Positions 7,782-15,915 of a stretch of 64,000 bases of DNA are shown piece after piece. Source of the DNA: Desulfarculus baarsii DSM 2075 (lineage in GTDB: Bacteria; Desulfobacterota; Desulfarculia; Desulfarculales; Desulfarculaceae); assembly GCF_000143965.1 (NCBI RefSeq), contig NC_014365.1, forward strand, positions 2,631,501 to 2,695,500. Direction: 5' to 3'. Both the position numbers and the translations under genes were made by a program. The notes under the pieces were generated by a model. It was not told the origin of the DNA, ran no database searches, and saw nothing but the letters and a program-made list of their open reading frames with translations. Within the stretch, counting starts at the first letter, position 1. Every line of letters begins with the position of its first letter.

Positions 7782-8939
7782 CTACTTGCCGCGACCGTAT
7801 TCTTTGTTCAGTTCCTGGCCGATGACGTTGCGCTGGATCTGGTTGGTGCCTTCGTAGATTTGCAGAATCTTGGCGTCGCGCATCATCTTTTCGACGGGAT
7901 ATTCACGCATGTAGCCGTGGCCGCCCATCACCTGCACGGCGTTGGTGGTCACTTCCATGGCCACGTCGGTGGGGAAGACCTTGGCCATGGCGCTGACCTT
8001 GCTGATGTCCTTGGCCCCGCTGTCGATATGCCGGGCCACACAATAGACCAGGGCCCTGGCCGCCTCGACCTTGGTGGCCATGTCGGCCAGCATGTGGGCC
8101 ACGGCCTGGAAGGTGATGATGGGCTTGTCAAACTGGCGGCGCGTGCGGGCGAAGGCCGCGGCCTCGTCCAGCGCGCCCTGGGCCACGCCCACGCCCTGGG
8201 CCCCCACGCCGGGCCGCGACAGGTCGAAGGTGCGCATGGCCGCCACGAAGCCCATGCCCTCGCGGCTGAGCAGACGGTCGGCGGGGATGCGGCAGTCGTT
8301 GAAGATCAGCTCGGCCGTGGCGCTGGCCCGGATGCCCAGCTTGCTCTCTTTTTTGCCCACGCTGAAGCCCTCGTCATCGGCCTCGACAATGAAGGCGCTG
8401 GCCCCACGGGGGCCCTTGGTGCGGTCGGTGATGGCGATGACGGTGTAGATTCCGGCGTGGCCGCCGTTGGTGATCCATTGCTTGGAGCCGTTGAGCACGT
8501 AGTGGTCGCCCTCCTTGCGCGCCTCGGTGCGGATGGCCGAGGCGTCGGAGCCGGCGGCCGACTCGGTGAGGGCGAAGGCGCAGAGCTTTTCGCCCCGGGC
8601 GATCTGGGGCAGGTATTTTTCCTTCTGGGCCTCGGAGCCGAAAAGCAAAATGGGGAACGCCCCCAGGAAGGTGGCCGCGTAGCTGGTGGAGACGCCCACG
8701 CAGGCCCGGGAAAGCTCCTCGACGGCGATGCAGTTTTCCAGGCAGCCGCCGCCCAGCCCGCCATATTGCTCGGGGATGATCAGGCCAAGCAGATCCGCCT
8801 GGGCCAGGGCCTTGATGATCTCGGTGGGAAATTGTTCTTTTTCGTCCAACTCGGCCCGCGCGGGCTTGATGCGCTCCTCGGCGATCTGCCGGCAGAGGTC
8901 GCGGATCATTTCCTGTTCTTCGGTGAGGAAATAATTCAT
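7782..8939 (-). CDS. Acyl-CoA dehydrogenase
   Basis: A flavoprotein of 385 residues that oxidises acyl-CoA to enoyl-CoA, or reduces enoyl-CoA when coupled to a suitable ETF. Family motifs include FALTESAAGSDA in the FAD site and the C-terminal YEGTNQIQRN, whose glutamate (residue 363) is the usual catalytic base of short- and medium-chain enzymes. The open frame runs on upstream antisense-like through plsX, but MNYFLTEEQEMIRDLC at 8939 is the family N-terminus. It is followed by etfB-etfA and preceded by plsX after 65 bases. Sequence alone does not give chain-length preference; short-chain (butyryl-CoA-like) is plausible. Confidence 0.95.
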   Translation of the reverse strand: MNYFLTEEQEMIRDLCRQIAEERIKPARAELDEKEQFPTEIIKALAQADLLGLIIPEQYGGLGGGCLENCIAVEELSRACVGVSTSYAATFLGAFPILLFGSEAQKEKYLPQIARGEKLCAFALTESAAGSDASAIRTEARKEGDHYVLNGSKQWITNGGHAGIYTVIAITDRTKGPRGASAFIVEADDEGFSVGKKESKLGIRASATAELIFNDCRIPADRLLSREGMGFVAAMRTFDLSRPGVGAQGVGVAQGALDEAAAFARTRRQFDKPIITFQAVAHMLADMATKVEAARALVYCVARHIDSGAKDISKVSAMAKVFPTDVAMEVTTNAVQVMGGHGYMREYPVEKMMRDAKILQIYEGTNQIQRNVIGQELNKEYGRGK

Positions 8940-9004
8940 TGGCCTACCTAAAAAAGATGAATGAGCCACAAAAGCAAATGCGCCGCCCTTTGGCGCGGCC
9001 CATT

Positions 9005-10033
9005 CTAACCCCGTCCGCCCTCGCCAAGCAAGCTTCCGCGATATTGACCGAGCCCCTCGGCCAGATGGCGGGTCAGTTCGCCGCGCACGGCGTCGGCGGC
9101 GCGGCCGAGCGCCGAGGCGATGGCCTTGGGCGACGAAGCGCCGTGGCAGACAAAGGCCACGCCGTTGACGCCCAACAGCGGCGCGCCGCCATAGTTGGCG
9201 TAGTCGAACTGAGCGGTCAGCTTTTTCAGCTCGGACTTGAGCAGCAAGCTGGCCGTGCGGGCCAGGGCGCTGCTGCTCAGAAGCTCGACGAACACGCCGA
9301 TGGCCATCTCGCCCAGGGCCTCGCTGAGCTTGAGGCAGACATTGCCCACGAAGCCGTCGCAGACCACGACCTGGGCCGCGCCGGAAAACATGTCGCGGCC
9401 CTCGACGTTGCCCACGAAGTTGAGCGGGCTGGTGGCGAAATCCTCGTAGGCCCGTTTGACCAGGCTGTTGCCCTTGCCGCTTTCCTCGCCGATGGACAAA
9501 AGCCCCACCTTGGGCGCGGTCACGCCGAGCACCCGCTGGGCGTAGACAGAGCCCATGTAGCCGAACTGCAACAGCATCAGCGGCGTGCAATCGACGTTGG
9601 CCCCCACGTCCACCAGCACCGTCGGGCCGCTGGGGCCGGGCAACACCGAAGCCAGGGCCGGACGATCGACCTCGGGCAGGCGGCCCAGCACGACCACGGC
9701 CGTGGCCATGGTCGCCCCGCTGTTGCCGGCGCTGACCACGGCGTCGACCTCGCCCTGGGCCAGCAGGTCGAAACAAACGCGGATGGAGGCGTCGCGCAGT
9801 TGCCGCAAGGCCGCCGAGGGCCGGTCGGCCATGCCCACCACCTGCGAGGCGTGATGAACGCTCAGGCCGCTGGGCAGGTCGGCGATCTGGTGGAGGGCCC
9901 GGTCGAGTTCGTCGCGGCGACCGACCAAGGCTATCTCGAAGGCCCCGCCAGACTGGCGCAGGGCTTGAACGGCGCCCTGGACCACGATGGCCGGGGCGCT
10001 GTCGCCGCCCATGCCGTCAAGAGCGATGCGCAT
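9005..10033 (-). CDS. plsX: Phosphate acyltransferase PlsX
   Basis: PlsX makes acyl-phosphate from acyl-ACP, feeding PlsY in phospholipid synthesis. The 342-residue protein starts MRIALDGMGGDSAPAIVVQG, the family signature, and has the conserved SAGNSGATMA and VGANVDCTP regions. It follows rpmF by 27 bases, the standard yceD-rpmF-plsX order. In many relatives fabH and fabD come next; here an acyl-CoA dehydrogenase does. Confidence 0.97.
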   Translation of the reverse strand: MRIALDGMGGDSAPAIVVQGAVQALRQSGGAFEIALVGRRDELDRALHQIADLPSGLSVHHASQVVGMADRPSAALRQLRDASIRVCFDLLAQGEVDAVVSAGNSGATMATAVVVLGRLPEVDRPALASVLPGPSGPTVLVDVGANVDCTPLMLLQFGYMGSVYAQRVLGVTAPKVGLLSIGEESGKGNSLVKRAYEDFATSPLNFVGNVEGRDMFSGAAQVVVCDGFVGNVCLKLSEALGEMAIGVFVELLSSSALARTASLLLKSELKKLTAQFDYANYGGAPLLGVNGVAFVCHGASSPKAIASALGRAADAVRGELTRHLAEGLGQYRGSLLGEGGRG

Positions 10034-10060
10034 CTTGAAGGTCTCTCGATCCGCCCGAGC

Positions 10061-10240
10061 CTACTCCTTGGGCTCCAATAGCTGACGGCCCTTGTAGGTT
10101 CCGCAGGAGGGGCAGACGCGGTGGGGCAGCTTGGCCTCGCCGCACTGGGGGCACGGGATGGTGTTGGGCAGGGTGATGGCGTCGTGGGCGCGGCGCTTGT
10201 CGCGCCTGGTGGTGGACTGACGTTTCTTGGGAACGGCCAT
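10061..10240 (-). CDS. rpmF: 50S ribosomal protein L32
   Basis: A 59-residue large-subunit ribosomal protein. It begins MAVPKKRQSTTRRDKRRA and has a zinc ribbon with cysteines 30, 33, 43 and 46 (CPQC and CPSC). The start is ATG at 10240, with a GGAGCC site close upstream. It lies between yceD and plsX, as in most bacteria. Confidence 0.97.
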   Translation of the reverse strand: MAVPKKRQSTTRRDKRRAHDAITLPNTIPCPQCGEAKLPHRVCPSCGTYKGRQLLEPKE

Positions 10241-10290
10241 TTCTCGCGGCTCCTGTCAAAAATCGCCCGGCCCCGGGCCGGCGCGTGGAT

Positions 10291-10815
10291 TCAATCTTGT
10301 TTGGGCCTCAGCTGGGCCAGCTTGCCCCAGCGGGGGTCGATGCTTTCGGTTTGGCATTGGCAGCCGCCCTCGCCGTGGGTTTGGCCGCAGCGGGGGCAGA
10401 TGCCCAGGCAATCGGGCCGGCAAAGGGGGGCCATGGGCACGGCGAAGCTCAACTCCTCGAGCACGGCCTCGCCCAGATCCACCTCGCCGTCACGATAAAA
10501 ACTCACGTCCATCTCGTCGCCGCGCAGTTCGATCTCGTCGGCGTCGACCGCGGGCATGGGCTCGAAGGCCAAGTCAAGCGCCTGGTCCAGCGCCATCTCG
10601 ATGGGCTCCAGGCAGCGACTGCAACTAAGGCGCAGCTTGGCCCCGGCCCGGCCCCGGGCCAAGACAAACTCGCCTTTTTGCTCCACATGCAGGCTGGCCC
10701 ACGGCGGCGCGACCAGTTCCTCCACGGCCGAACCCAACTCGGCCGGCTTGGCCCCGCGCAACTCGAAGGAAACGTCCAGCCCCTCTTCGGGGATGTCTTC
10801 CAGACGCAGCTTCAT
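10291..10815 (-). CDS. yceD: YceD family protein (DUF177), rRNA accumulation protein
   Basis: A 174-residue DUF177 protein. The family is co-transcribed with rpmF and, in some bacteria and plants, is needed for 23S rRNA accumulation. Visible features are a central CSRCLEP motif and a cysteine-rich C-terminus (CRPDC, CPRCG, CQCQ) likely to bind zinc. The frame extends 13 codons upstream, but MKLRLEDIPEEG at 10815 has GGAGG upstream and looks like the family N-terminus. It is the first gene of the long minus-strand block and has a good promoter in front. Confidence 0.9.
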   Translation of the reverse strand: MKLRLEDIPEEGLDVSFELRGAKPAELGSAVEELVAPPWASLHVEQKGEFVLARGRAGAKLRLSCSRCLEPIEMALDQALDLAFEPMPAVDADEIELRGDEMDVSFYRDGEVDLGEAVLEELSFAVPMAPLCRPDCLGICPRCGQTHGEGGCQCQTESIDPRWGKLAQLRPKQD

Positions 10816-10838
10816 CGCGCCAGCCTCCAAGGGGAGAT

Positions 10839-10867
10839 TACGTACACAAAACACGCGCCCTTGTCAA
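10839..10867 (-). promoter_or_regulatory. Promoter for the yceD-rpmF-plsX-fab operon
   Basis: Minus-strand TTGACA (10867-10862), 17-base spacer, TACGTA (10844-10839). The -35 box is perfect and the -10 box weak. It sits 24 bases upstream of the yceD ATG, so the transcript leader would be very short. Confidence 0.6.
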
Positions 10868-10979
10868 GGCCCGCGCCCCTGGCCGCCGGCGTCGTCGCCG
10901 CTGGCTTCTCGGGAAGGCATAGTATATCACCGCCCCCCACAACGCACAAGCGCTCAACCCCAGGCCGCGGCGCGACAAT

Positions 10980-11008
10980 TTGTCTCGCCGGCCAAATGAT
11001 GTTATACT
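10980..11008 (+). promoter_or_regulatory. Promoter for greA
   Basis: TTGTCT (10980-10985), 17-base spacer, TATACT (11003-11008). It lies about 95 bases before the greA start, in the 287-base divergent gap between yceD and greA. No gene is visible in that gap. Confidence 0.65.
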
Positions 11009-11102
11009 CTTTTCCACGTTGCCGCGATCAATGCCCTTCGGCCCAGCCGGGGGGCAGATTTGCTTTGTTTGGTTTGCCGCATTATCCCAAGGAGCCATTG
11101 CT

Positions 11103-11570
11103 GTGGAAAGAAAGCTTCTGACGCGGGAAGGGCAGATTCGGCTTCAGCGAGAGTTGGATCATCTGCGCAAGGTGGAGCTGCCGGCCTCGGTCAAGGCCAT
11201 CGAAGAAGCCAGGGCCCACGGCGACCTGTCGGAAAACGCCGAATACCACGCCGCCAAGGAGCGCAACGCCATCGTCGCGGCCAAGATCGCCGAACTGAAA
11301 AGCGAACTGGCCCTCAGCGAGGTCATCGATCCTCTGCCCCAGGCCGACGGCCGAGTGGTCTTTGGCTGCAAGGTGACCATCTACGACTCCGAGACCGACG
11401 AGGAAGCCTCCTACCAGATCGTCGGAGCCGCCGAAAGCGACGCCAGCCAGGGCCGCATGTCCATGACCTCGCCCATGGGCCAGGCCCTGCTGGGCAAGGA
11501 AGAGGGCGACGAGGTCAAGGTCCAGACGCCCGGCGGCCTGCGCGTCATCGAAATCGTCAGCGTCCAGTAA
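11103..11570 (+). CDS. greA: Transcription elongation factor GreA
   Basis: GreA rescues backtracked RNA polymerase by stimulating transcript cleavage. The 155-residue protein has the N-terminal coiled coil, with the tip motif GDLSENAEYHAAKE, and the C-terminal FKBP-like domain (SPMGQALLGKEEGDEV). The frame is open further upstream, but the GTG at 11103 follows AAGGAG by about eight bases and yields VERKLLTREGQ, matching the usual start. A sigma-70-type promoter lies upstream. The AmpG-like gene follows at 43 bases. Confidence 0.96.
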   Translation: MERKLLTREGQIRLQRELDHLRKVELPASVKAIEEARAHGDLSENAEYHAAKERNAIVAAKIAELKSELALSEVIDPLPQADGRVVFGCKVTIYDSETDEEASYQIVGAAESDASQGRMSMTSPMGQALLGKEEGDEVKVQTPGGLRVIEIVSVQ

Positions 11571-11613
11571 AATCGGCCGGCCGCCAGGCCCAGGCACGAA
11601 AGGCGAGCCGCCC

Positions 11614-12924
11614 ATGGCCTCTTTTTGGCAGAGCGTTTTCAGCCGCCGCATGCTGGTGGCCTTTGTCATGGGCTTTTCGTCGGGCCTGCCGCTGCTGCTG
11701 ACCATGGGCGTGCTGCAGGCCTGGATGAGCAAAAGCGGCGTGGACCTGTCGCTGATCGGCCTGATGAGCCTGGTGGGCCTGCCCTACACCGTCAAGTTTA
11801 TCTGGGCCCCGCTGTTGGATCGCGGGGCCTTCACCGGACTGGAGCGCCGGCCTGGCCGGCCCTACCCGCTCTGGAAGGCGGCGCTGAACTGGCTGGTCAA
11901 GGCCAGCATCGGCCGGCTGGGCCGGCGGCGGGGCTGGATGTTGTGGGCCCAGATCCTGCTGATGGCGGCCATCGTGCTGCTGGCCCTTGGCGATCCGGGG
12001 CGTAGCCCCACCATGATTGCCCTGGCGGCCCTGCTGGTGACCTTCTTCAGCGCCAGCCAAGATATCGCCATCGACGCCTATCGCCGCGAGGACCTGGCCG
12101 ACGACGAACTGGGCCTGGGCTCGTCGCTGGCCATCAACGGCTATCGGGTGGGCATGCTTTTGGCCGGCGGCGGCGGGCTGATCATGGCCGACGTGATGAG
12201 CTTCCGCGATGTTTACCTGATCATGGCCGCCTGCCTGCTGGTGGGCGTGGTCACCACGCTGCTGACCCCCGAGCCCCAGGCCCAGCCACGCGCGCCGCAA
12301 AGCATGCGCCAGGCCGTGGTCGAGCCTTTCGTGGAGTTTTTCGGGCGGGCCGGCCTGGGCTGGGGCCTGGGCGTGCTGGGCTTTATCCTTTTATACAAAA
12401 TCGGCGACTCCATGGCCGCCACCATGACCACGCCTTTTTTCCTGGCCAGGGGTTACACCATGACCCAGATCGGCACGGTGGCCAAGCTGTTCGGCTTTTG
12501 GGCCACGGTGGCCGGCGGGTTGCTGGGCGGGCTGGTTCTGCTGCGCCTGGGCATCAACCGTTCGCTGTGGATCTTCGGCTTTTTGCAGGCCGTCTCCACG
12601 GCCGGCTTCGCCATGCTGGCCAACCTGGGGCCGTCCACGGTCTGGCTGGCGGCGGTGATCGCCTTTGAAAACCTCACCAGCGGCATGGCCACCGCCGCTT
12701 ACGCCGCCTACATGGCCGCGCAAACCAACAAAAACTTCACCGCCACCCAATACGCCCTGCTCAGCAGCCTCATGGGCGTGCCCCGGGTGCTGGTCTCGGC
12801 CCCCACCGGGGTCATGGCCGAATGGCTGGGCTGGTCGGGCTTTTTCATCTTCTGCACGGTCATCGCCGCGCCGGGCATGGCCATGCTGATCAAGTTCGCC
12901 CCGTGGAACGGCGATCGCCGCTGA
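11614..12924 (+). CDS. AmpG-like major facilitator transporter
   Basis: A 436-residue inner-membrane protein with about 12-14 hydrophobic segments, related to AmpG permeases that import muropeptides during cell-wall recycling. The opening MLVAFVMGFSSGLPLLL and the LPYTVKFIWAPLLDR motif are typical of this MFS branch, as is the SQDIAIDAYRREDL segment. No amidase or beta-lactamase gene is adjacent, so the muropeptide substrate is inferred from family only. The gene follows greA closely, possibly on the same transcript. Confidence 0.85.
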   Translation: MASFWQSVFSRRMLVAFVMGFSSGLPLLLTMGVLQAWMSKSGVDLSLIGLMSLVGLPYTVKFIWAPLLDRGAFTGLERRPGRPYPLWKAALNWLVKASIGRLGRRRGWMLWAQILLMAAIVLLALGDPGRSPTMIALAALLVTFFSASQDIAIDAYRREDLADDELGLGSSLAINGYRVGMLLAGGGGLIMADVMSFRDVYLIMAACLLVGVVTTLLTPEPQAQPRAPQSMRQAVVEPFVEFFGRAGLGWGLGVLGFILLYKIGDSMAATMTTPFFLARGYTMTQIGTVAKLFGFWATVAGGLLGGLVLLRLGINRSLWIFGFLQAVSTAGFAMLANLGPSTVWLAAVIAFENLTSGMATAAYAAYMAAQTNKNFTATQYALLSSLMGVPRVLVSAPTGVMAEWLGWSGFFIFCTVIAAPGMAMLIKFAPWNGDRR

Positions 12925-12942
12925 GGCGCTGGCCGCATTTGC

Positions 12943-12971
12943 TTGTCCTTTCGGCCCGTCCTTGCTAGACT
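12943..12971 (+). promoter_or_regulatory. Possible promoter for hflK-hflC
   Basis: TTGTCC (12943-12948), 17-base spacer, TAGACT (12966-12971), in the short gap before hflK. Both boxes are moderate matches to sigma-70 sites. Confidence 0.45.
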
Positions 12972-13017
12972 TTCGCCGATAAGCCAAAATTCGGACACCG
13001 AAACGCGAGGACGCTCG

Positions 13018-14064
13018 ATGCCCATGGACTGGACCCCGCCGCCCAAAAACCCAGGCGGCGACAACGATTTCAACAAGCTGGTCGAGGAGCTGAAAAGCAA
13101 ATTCGGCGGCCGGCGACCCAAGAGCGGCCTGCTGTGGCTGGCGTTGGCCGGGGCGTTGGCCATTGCCCTGGCCACCTCGTCGTACTACACCGTCGGCCCC
13201 GAGGAAACCGGGGTGGTGCAGCGTTTTGGCGCCTACAATCGCGAATCCGAGCCGGGCCTGCACTTCAAGTTGCCATTGGGCATAGAGCAGGTGACCAACG
13301 TCAAGACGCGGCGCGTCGAAAAAATGGAATTCGGCTTCAAGACCGCCCAGGTGGCGGCTCGGGGCAGCTTCCGCGACGCCGGTTCGGGCGAAACGGCGCT
13401 GATGCTCAGCGGCGACTTGAACGTCATCGACGTGCGCTGGATCGTGCAATATCGCATCCGCGACCCGAAAAAATACCTCTTTTCGATCCAAGAGCCCGAA
13501 ACGGCCATCTGGGATCTGTCCCAGTCGGTGATGCGCCGCATCGTCGGCGACCGCTGGGCCGACGCGGTGCTGACCCTGGAACGCGCCGAGATCGCCATCC
13601 AGGCTCAAAAAGAACTGCAAGAGCTGCTGGATCACTACGACACCGGCGTGCAGATCGTCACCGTCAAGATGCAGGACGTCAACCCGCCCGACCCCGTGCG
13701 CTCGGCCTTCAACGAGGTCAACGAGGCCCGCCAGCAGAAAGAGCGCATGATCAACGAGGCCCAGGAGGCCTACAACCGCGAGATTCCCAAAGCCCAGGGC
13801 GACGCCAAGCGCATCGTCTCCGAGGCCGAGGGCTACGCCACCGAGACCGTCAACCGGGCCAACGGCGAGGCTCAGCGCTTCAGTTCGGTGCTGGCCAGCT
13901 ATCAGAAGGCCAAGGACGTGACCAAAAAACGGCTATACCTCGAAGCCCTGCACGGGATGATCGCCGCGGCCAGTCGGGTTTACGTGGTCGACCAGAGCGT
14001 GCGCGGCCTGCTGCCGCACCTGGATATCGCCGCCGGCGCGCGGGGCAAGGAGGGCGGCAAATGA
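13018..14064 (+). CDS. hflK: FtsH protease activity modulator HflK
   Basis: HflK is an inner-membrane SPFH/prohibitin-family protein that, with HflC, surrounds and restrains the FtsH protease. The 348-residue protein has a proline- and glycine-rich cytoplasmic N-terminus, a single membrane segment at about residues 37-55, a band-7 domain, and a long coiled region near AQEAYNREIPKAQGDAKR. The frame opens earlier, but MPMDWTPPPKNPGG at 13018 resembles family N-termini and has a GCGAGGA site upstream. Its stop overlaps the hflC ATG (ATGA), so the pair is translationally coupled. Confidence 0.94.
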   Translation: MPMDWTPPPKNPGGDNDFNKLVEELKSKFGGRRPKSGLLWLALAGALAIALATSSYYTVGPEETGVVQRFGAYNRESEPGLHFKLPLGIEQVTNVKTRRVEKMEFGFKTAQVAARGSFRDAGSGETALMLSGDLNVIDVRWIVQYRIRDPKKYLFSIQEPETAIWDLSQSVMRRIVGDRWADAVLTLERAEIAIQAQKELQELLDHYDTGVQIVTVKMQDVNPPDPVRSAFNEVNEARQQKERMINEAQEAYNREIPKAQGDAKRIVSEAEGYATETVNRANGEAQRFSSVLASYQKAKDVTKKRLYLEALHGMIAAASRVYVVDQSVRGLLPHLDIAAGARGKEGGK

Positions 14065-15041
14065 ATCGCTCCAAGATGCTGATGCCGCTGGTGGCCCTGG
14101 CCGTGGCCCTGGCCTGGATCGGCCTGTCGTCGTTTTTCGTGGTGCCCGAGGGCCATCAGGCCATCATCACCCAATTTGGCAAGACCATCGGCAAGCCCTA
14201 TCTCGACGCCGGGCTCTACTTCAAGCTGCCGGTGATCCAAAAAGTGCACATGTTCGAAAAGCGCCTGCTCAAGTGGGACGGCCGGCCCAACGAGATTCCC
14301 ACCCTGGATAAAAAATACATCTTCGTCGACACCACCGCCCGCTGGCGCATCACCGATCCGCTGCGTTTTTTGCAGACGGTGGCCACGGTGGAGGGGGCCC
14401 AGAGCCGGTTGGACGACATCATCGACTCGGTGGTGCGCGACGCGGTCAGCCGGCATTTGCTTGTGGAGTTGGTGCGTTCATCCAACTGGAAGGACACCCC
14501 GCCGCCGGCTATCGTCGACGACGAGGGCGAGGGCAATCAGGCCTATTTGGCCGAGATGGCCAACCGCGGGCAAAACGAGCCGCCCCAGCGCCTGGGCCGC
14601 GAGCAGATCGTCCAGGAGATGATCGCCGACGCCAAGCGCCTGACGCCTGAAATGGGCCTGGAGGTGGTCGATATCCAGGTCAAGCGCATCAACTATGTAG
14701 ATCAGGTGCAAAAGCGCGTCTTCGAGCGCATGATCTCCGAGCGCAAGCGCATCGCCAGCCAGTACCGCTCGGAGGGCGAGGGCGAAAAGCAAAACATCCT
14801 GGGCCGCATGAACAAAGAACTGGCCCGCATCCGCTCGGAGGCCTATCGCAAATCCCAGGAGATTCGCGGCCAGGCCGAGGCCACGGCCAACGACGTCTAC
14901 GGCCAGGCCTTCAGCCAGGACGCCGAGTTCTACTCGTTGTTCAAAACCCTGGAGAGCTACCGCGCCGCCGGCGGCAACAACACCGAGCTGATTTTGTCCA
15001 CCGACGGCGAATACTTCAAGTACGTCAAAAAGCCCCAGTGA
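14061..15041 (+). CDS. hflC: FtsH protease activity modulator HflC
   Basis: Partner of HflK. The 326-residue protein has one N-terminal membrane segment (about residues 6-27, ending in FFVVPEGHQAIITQFG) and the SPFH domain, then a coiled C-terminal part with ASQYRSEGEGEKQ, typical of HflC. The ATG overlaps the hflK stop by four bases. Confidence 0.95.
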   Translation: MNRSKMLMPLVALAVALAWIGLSSFFVVPEGHQAIITQFGKTIGKPYLDAGLYFKLPVIQKVHMFEKRLLKWDGRPNEIPTLDKKYIFVDTTARWRITDPLRFLQTVATVEGAQSRLDDIIDSVVRDAVSRHLLVELVRSSNWKDTPPPAIVDDEGEGNQAYLAEMANRGQNEPPQRLGREQIVQEMIADAKRLTPEMGLEVVDIQVKRINYVDQVQKRVFERMISERKRIASQYRSEGEGEKQNILGRMNKELARIRSEAYRKSQEIRGQAEATANDVYGQAFSQDAEFYSLFKTLESYRAAGGNNTELILSTDGEYFKYVKKPQ

Positions 15042-15100
15042 GCCACGGCGGGCGCGGCCCGCGGCGTATTGCAAAAACTGGGGTCATGGTGTAATAAACT

Positions 15101-15130
15101 CCTTCGCGGGCCGCCTCGGCCCACGAAGGA
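15101..15130. terminator. Hairpin between hflC and the rplU promoter
   Basis: An inverted repeat with arms CCTTCGCGGGCCG and CGGCCCACGAAGG (one mismatch) around a 3-base loop. No T-run follows on the plus strand. It could slow or end hflC transcription before the rplU promoter, but I cannot show that. Confidence 0.35.
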
Positions 15131-15152
15131 CAGCCTTGGGCCGCCTCTGGTG

Positions 15153-15181
15153 TTGACAGGAGGCCGGACGACTCCTATACT
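15153..15181 (+). promoter_or_regulatory. Strong promoter for the rplU-rpmA-obg operon
   Basis: TTGACA (15153-15158), 17-base spacer, TATACT (15176-15181): a near-consensus sigma-70 promoter, 35 bases before the rplU ATG. It probably drives the tightly packed gene series from rplU to at least gpmI. Confidence 0.85.
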
Positions 15182-15216
15182 TGCTTCTCCTGCGATTCGG
15201 GGAGGAAAGATCAATC

Positions 15217-15528
15217 ATGTACGCTGTAGTTGCCAATGGCGGCAAACAATACAAGCTTGAACCGGGCGAGGTGCTTCGCCTGGAAAAGATGGCCGGCGAG
15301 GTCGGCGACAATATCAGCCTGTCGCCGGTGCTGATGGTCGGCGGCGACGGCGAGCCCAAGATCGGCCAGCCTCACGTGGCCGGCGCGGTGGTCGAGGCCA
15401 CCATCATCGAGCAGGGCAAGGCTCGCAAGGTTCTTATCTTCAAAAAGAAACGCCGCAAGGGCTATCGCGTCAAACGCGGTCATCGCCAGCACTTCACGGC
15501 GGTGCGCGTCACCGGCATTTCGGCCTAG
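15217..15528 (+). CDS. rplU: 50S ribosomal protein L21
   Basis: A 103-residue ribosomal protein beginning MYAVVANGGKQYKLEPGE, with the C-terminal KKRRKGYRVKRGHRQ segment typical of L21. The open frame reaches 12 codons further upstream, but this ATG has GGGGAGGAAAG in front and matches the family start. It is followed 21 bases later by rpmA. Confidence 0.97.
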   Translation: MYAVVANGGKQYKLEPGEVLRLEKMAGEVGDNISLSPVLMVGGDGEPKIGQPHVAGAVVEATIIEQGKARKVLIFKKKRRKGYRVKRGHRQHFTAVRVTGISA

Positions 15529-15549
15529 GCGCGGCGGGGAGAACTAGCA

Positions 15550-15804
15550 ATGGCGCACAAAAAAGCAGGCGGTTCGTCCCGCAACGGTCGCGACTCGGGC
15601 GGGCAGCGCCGGGGCATCAAGGCCGGCGAAGGCAAACTGATCACCGCTGGCAGCATCATCATCCGCCAGTTGGGCACGCTGATCCATCCCGGCGAGAATG
15701 TCGGCATGGGCCGCGACTACACCATCTTCGCCAAGGTCGACGGCAAGGTCAAGTTCGAGCGGCTGGGCAAGACCCGCAAAAAGGTCAGCGTCTACCCGGC
15801 CTAA
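15550..15804 (+). CDS. rpmA: 50S ribosomal protein L27
   Basis: An 84-residue ribosomal protein starting [19 protein letters not shown], which reaches toward the peptidyl transferase centre in the 50S subunit. The rplU-rpmA-obg order is conserved widely. ATG start. Confidence 0.97.
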   Translation: MAHKKAGGSSRNGRDSGGQRRGIKAGEGKLITAGSIIIRQLGTLIHPGENVGMGRDYTIFAKVDGKVKFERLGKTRKKVSVYPA

Positions 15805-15915
15805 GGCTGGCGGCCGTATTGATTCGGCGGCCCAGGTTGCGCCCATGCAGGGCGTTTGCCGGGCCGCCTGGCTTTTTTTGGGGGCCGGTGCGCCTCGCAT
15901 GAACGGGCTGTCGGC

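Noticed and set aside
12943-13017. Longer N-terminus for HflK starting at 12943
   Set aside because: It would begin within the likely promoter, and the added 25 residues have no family resemblance; the ATG at 13018 is better.
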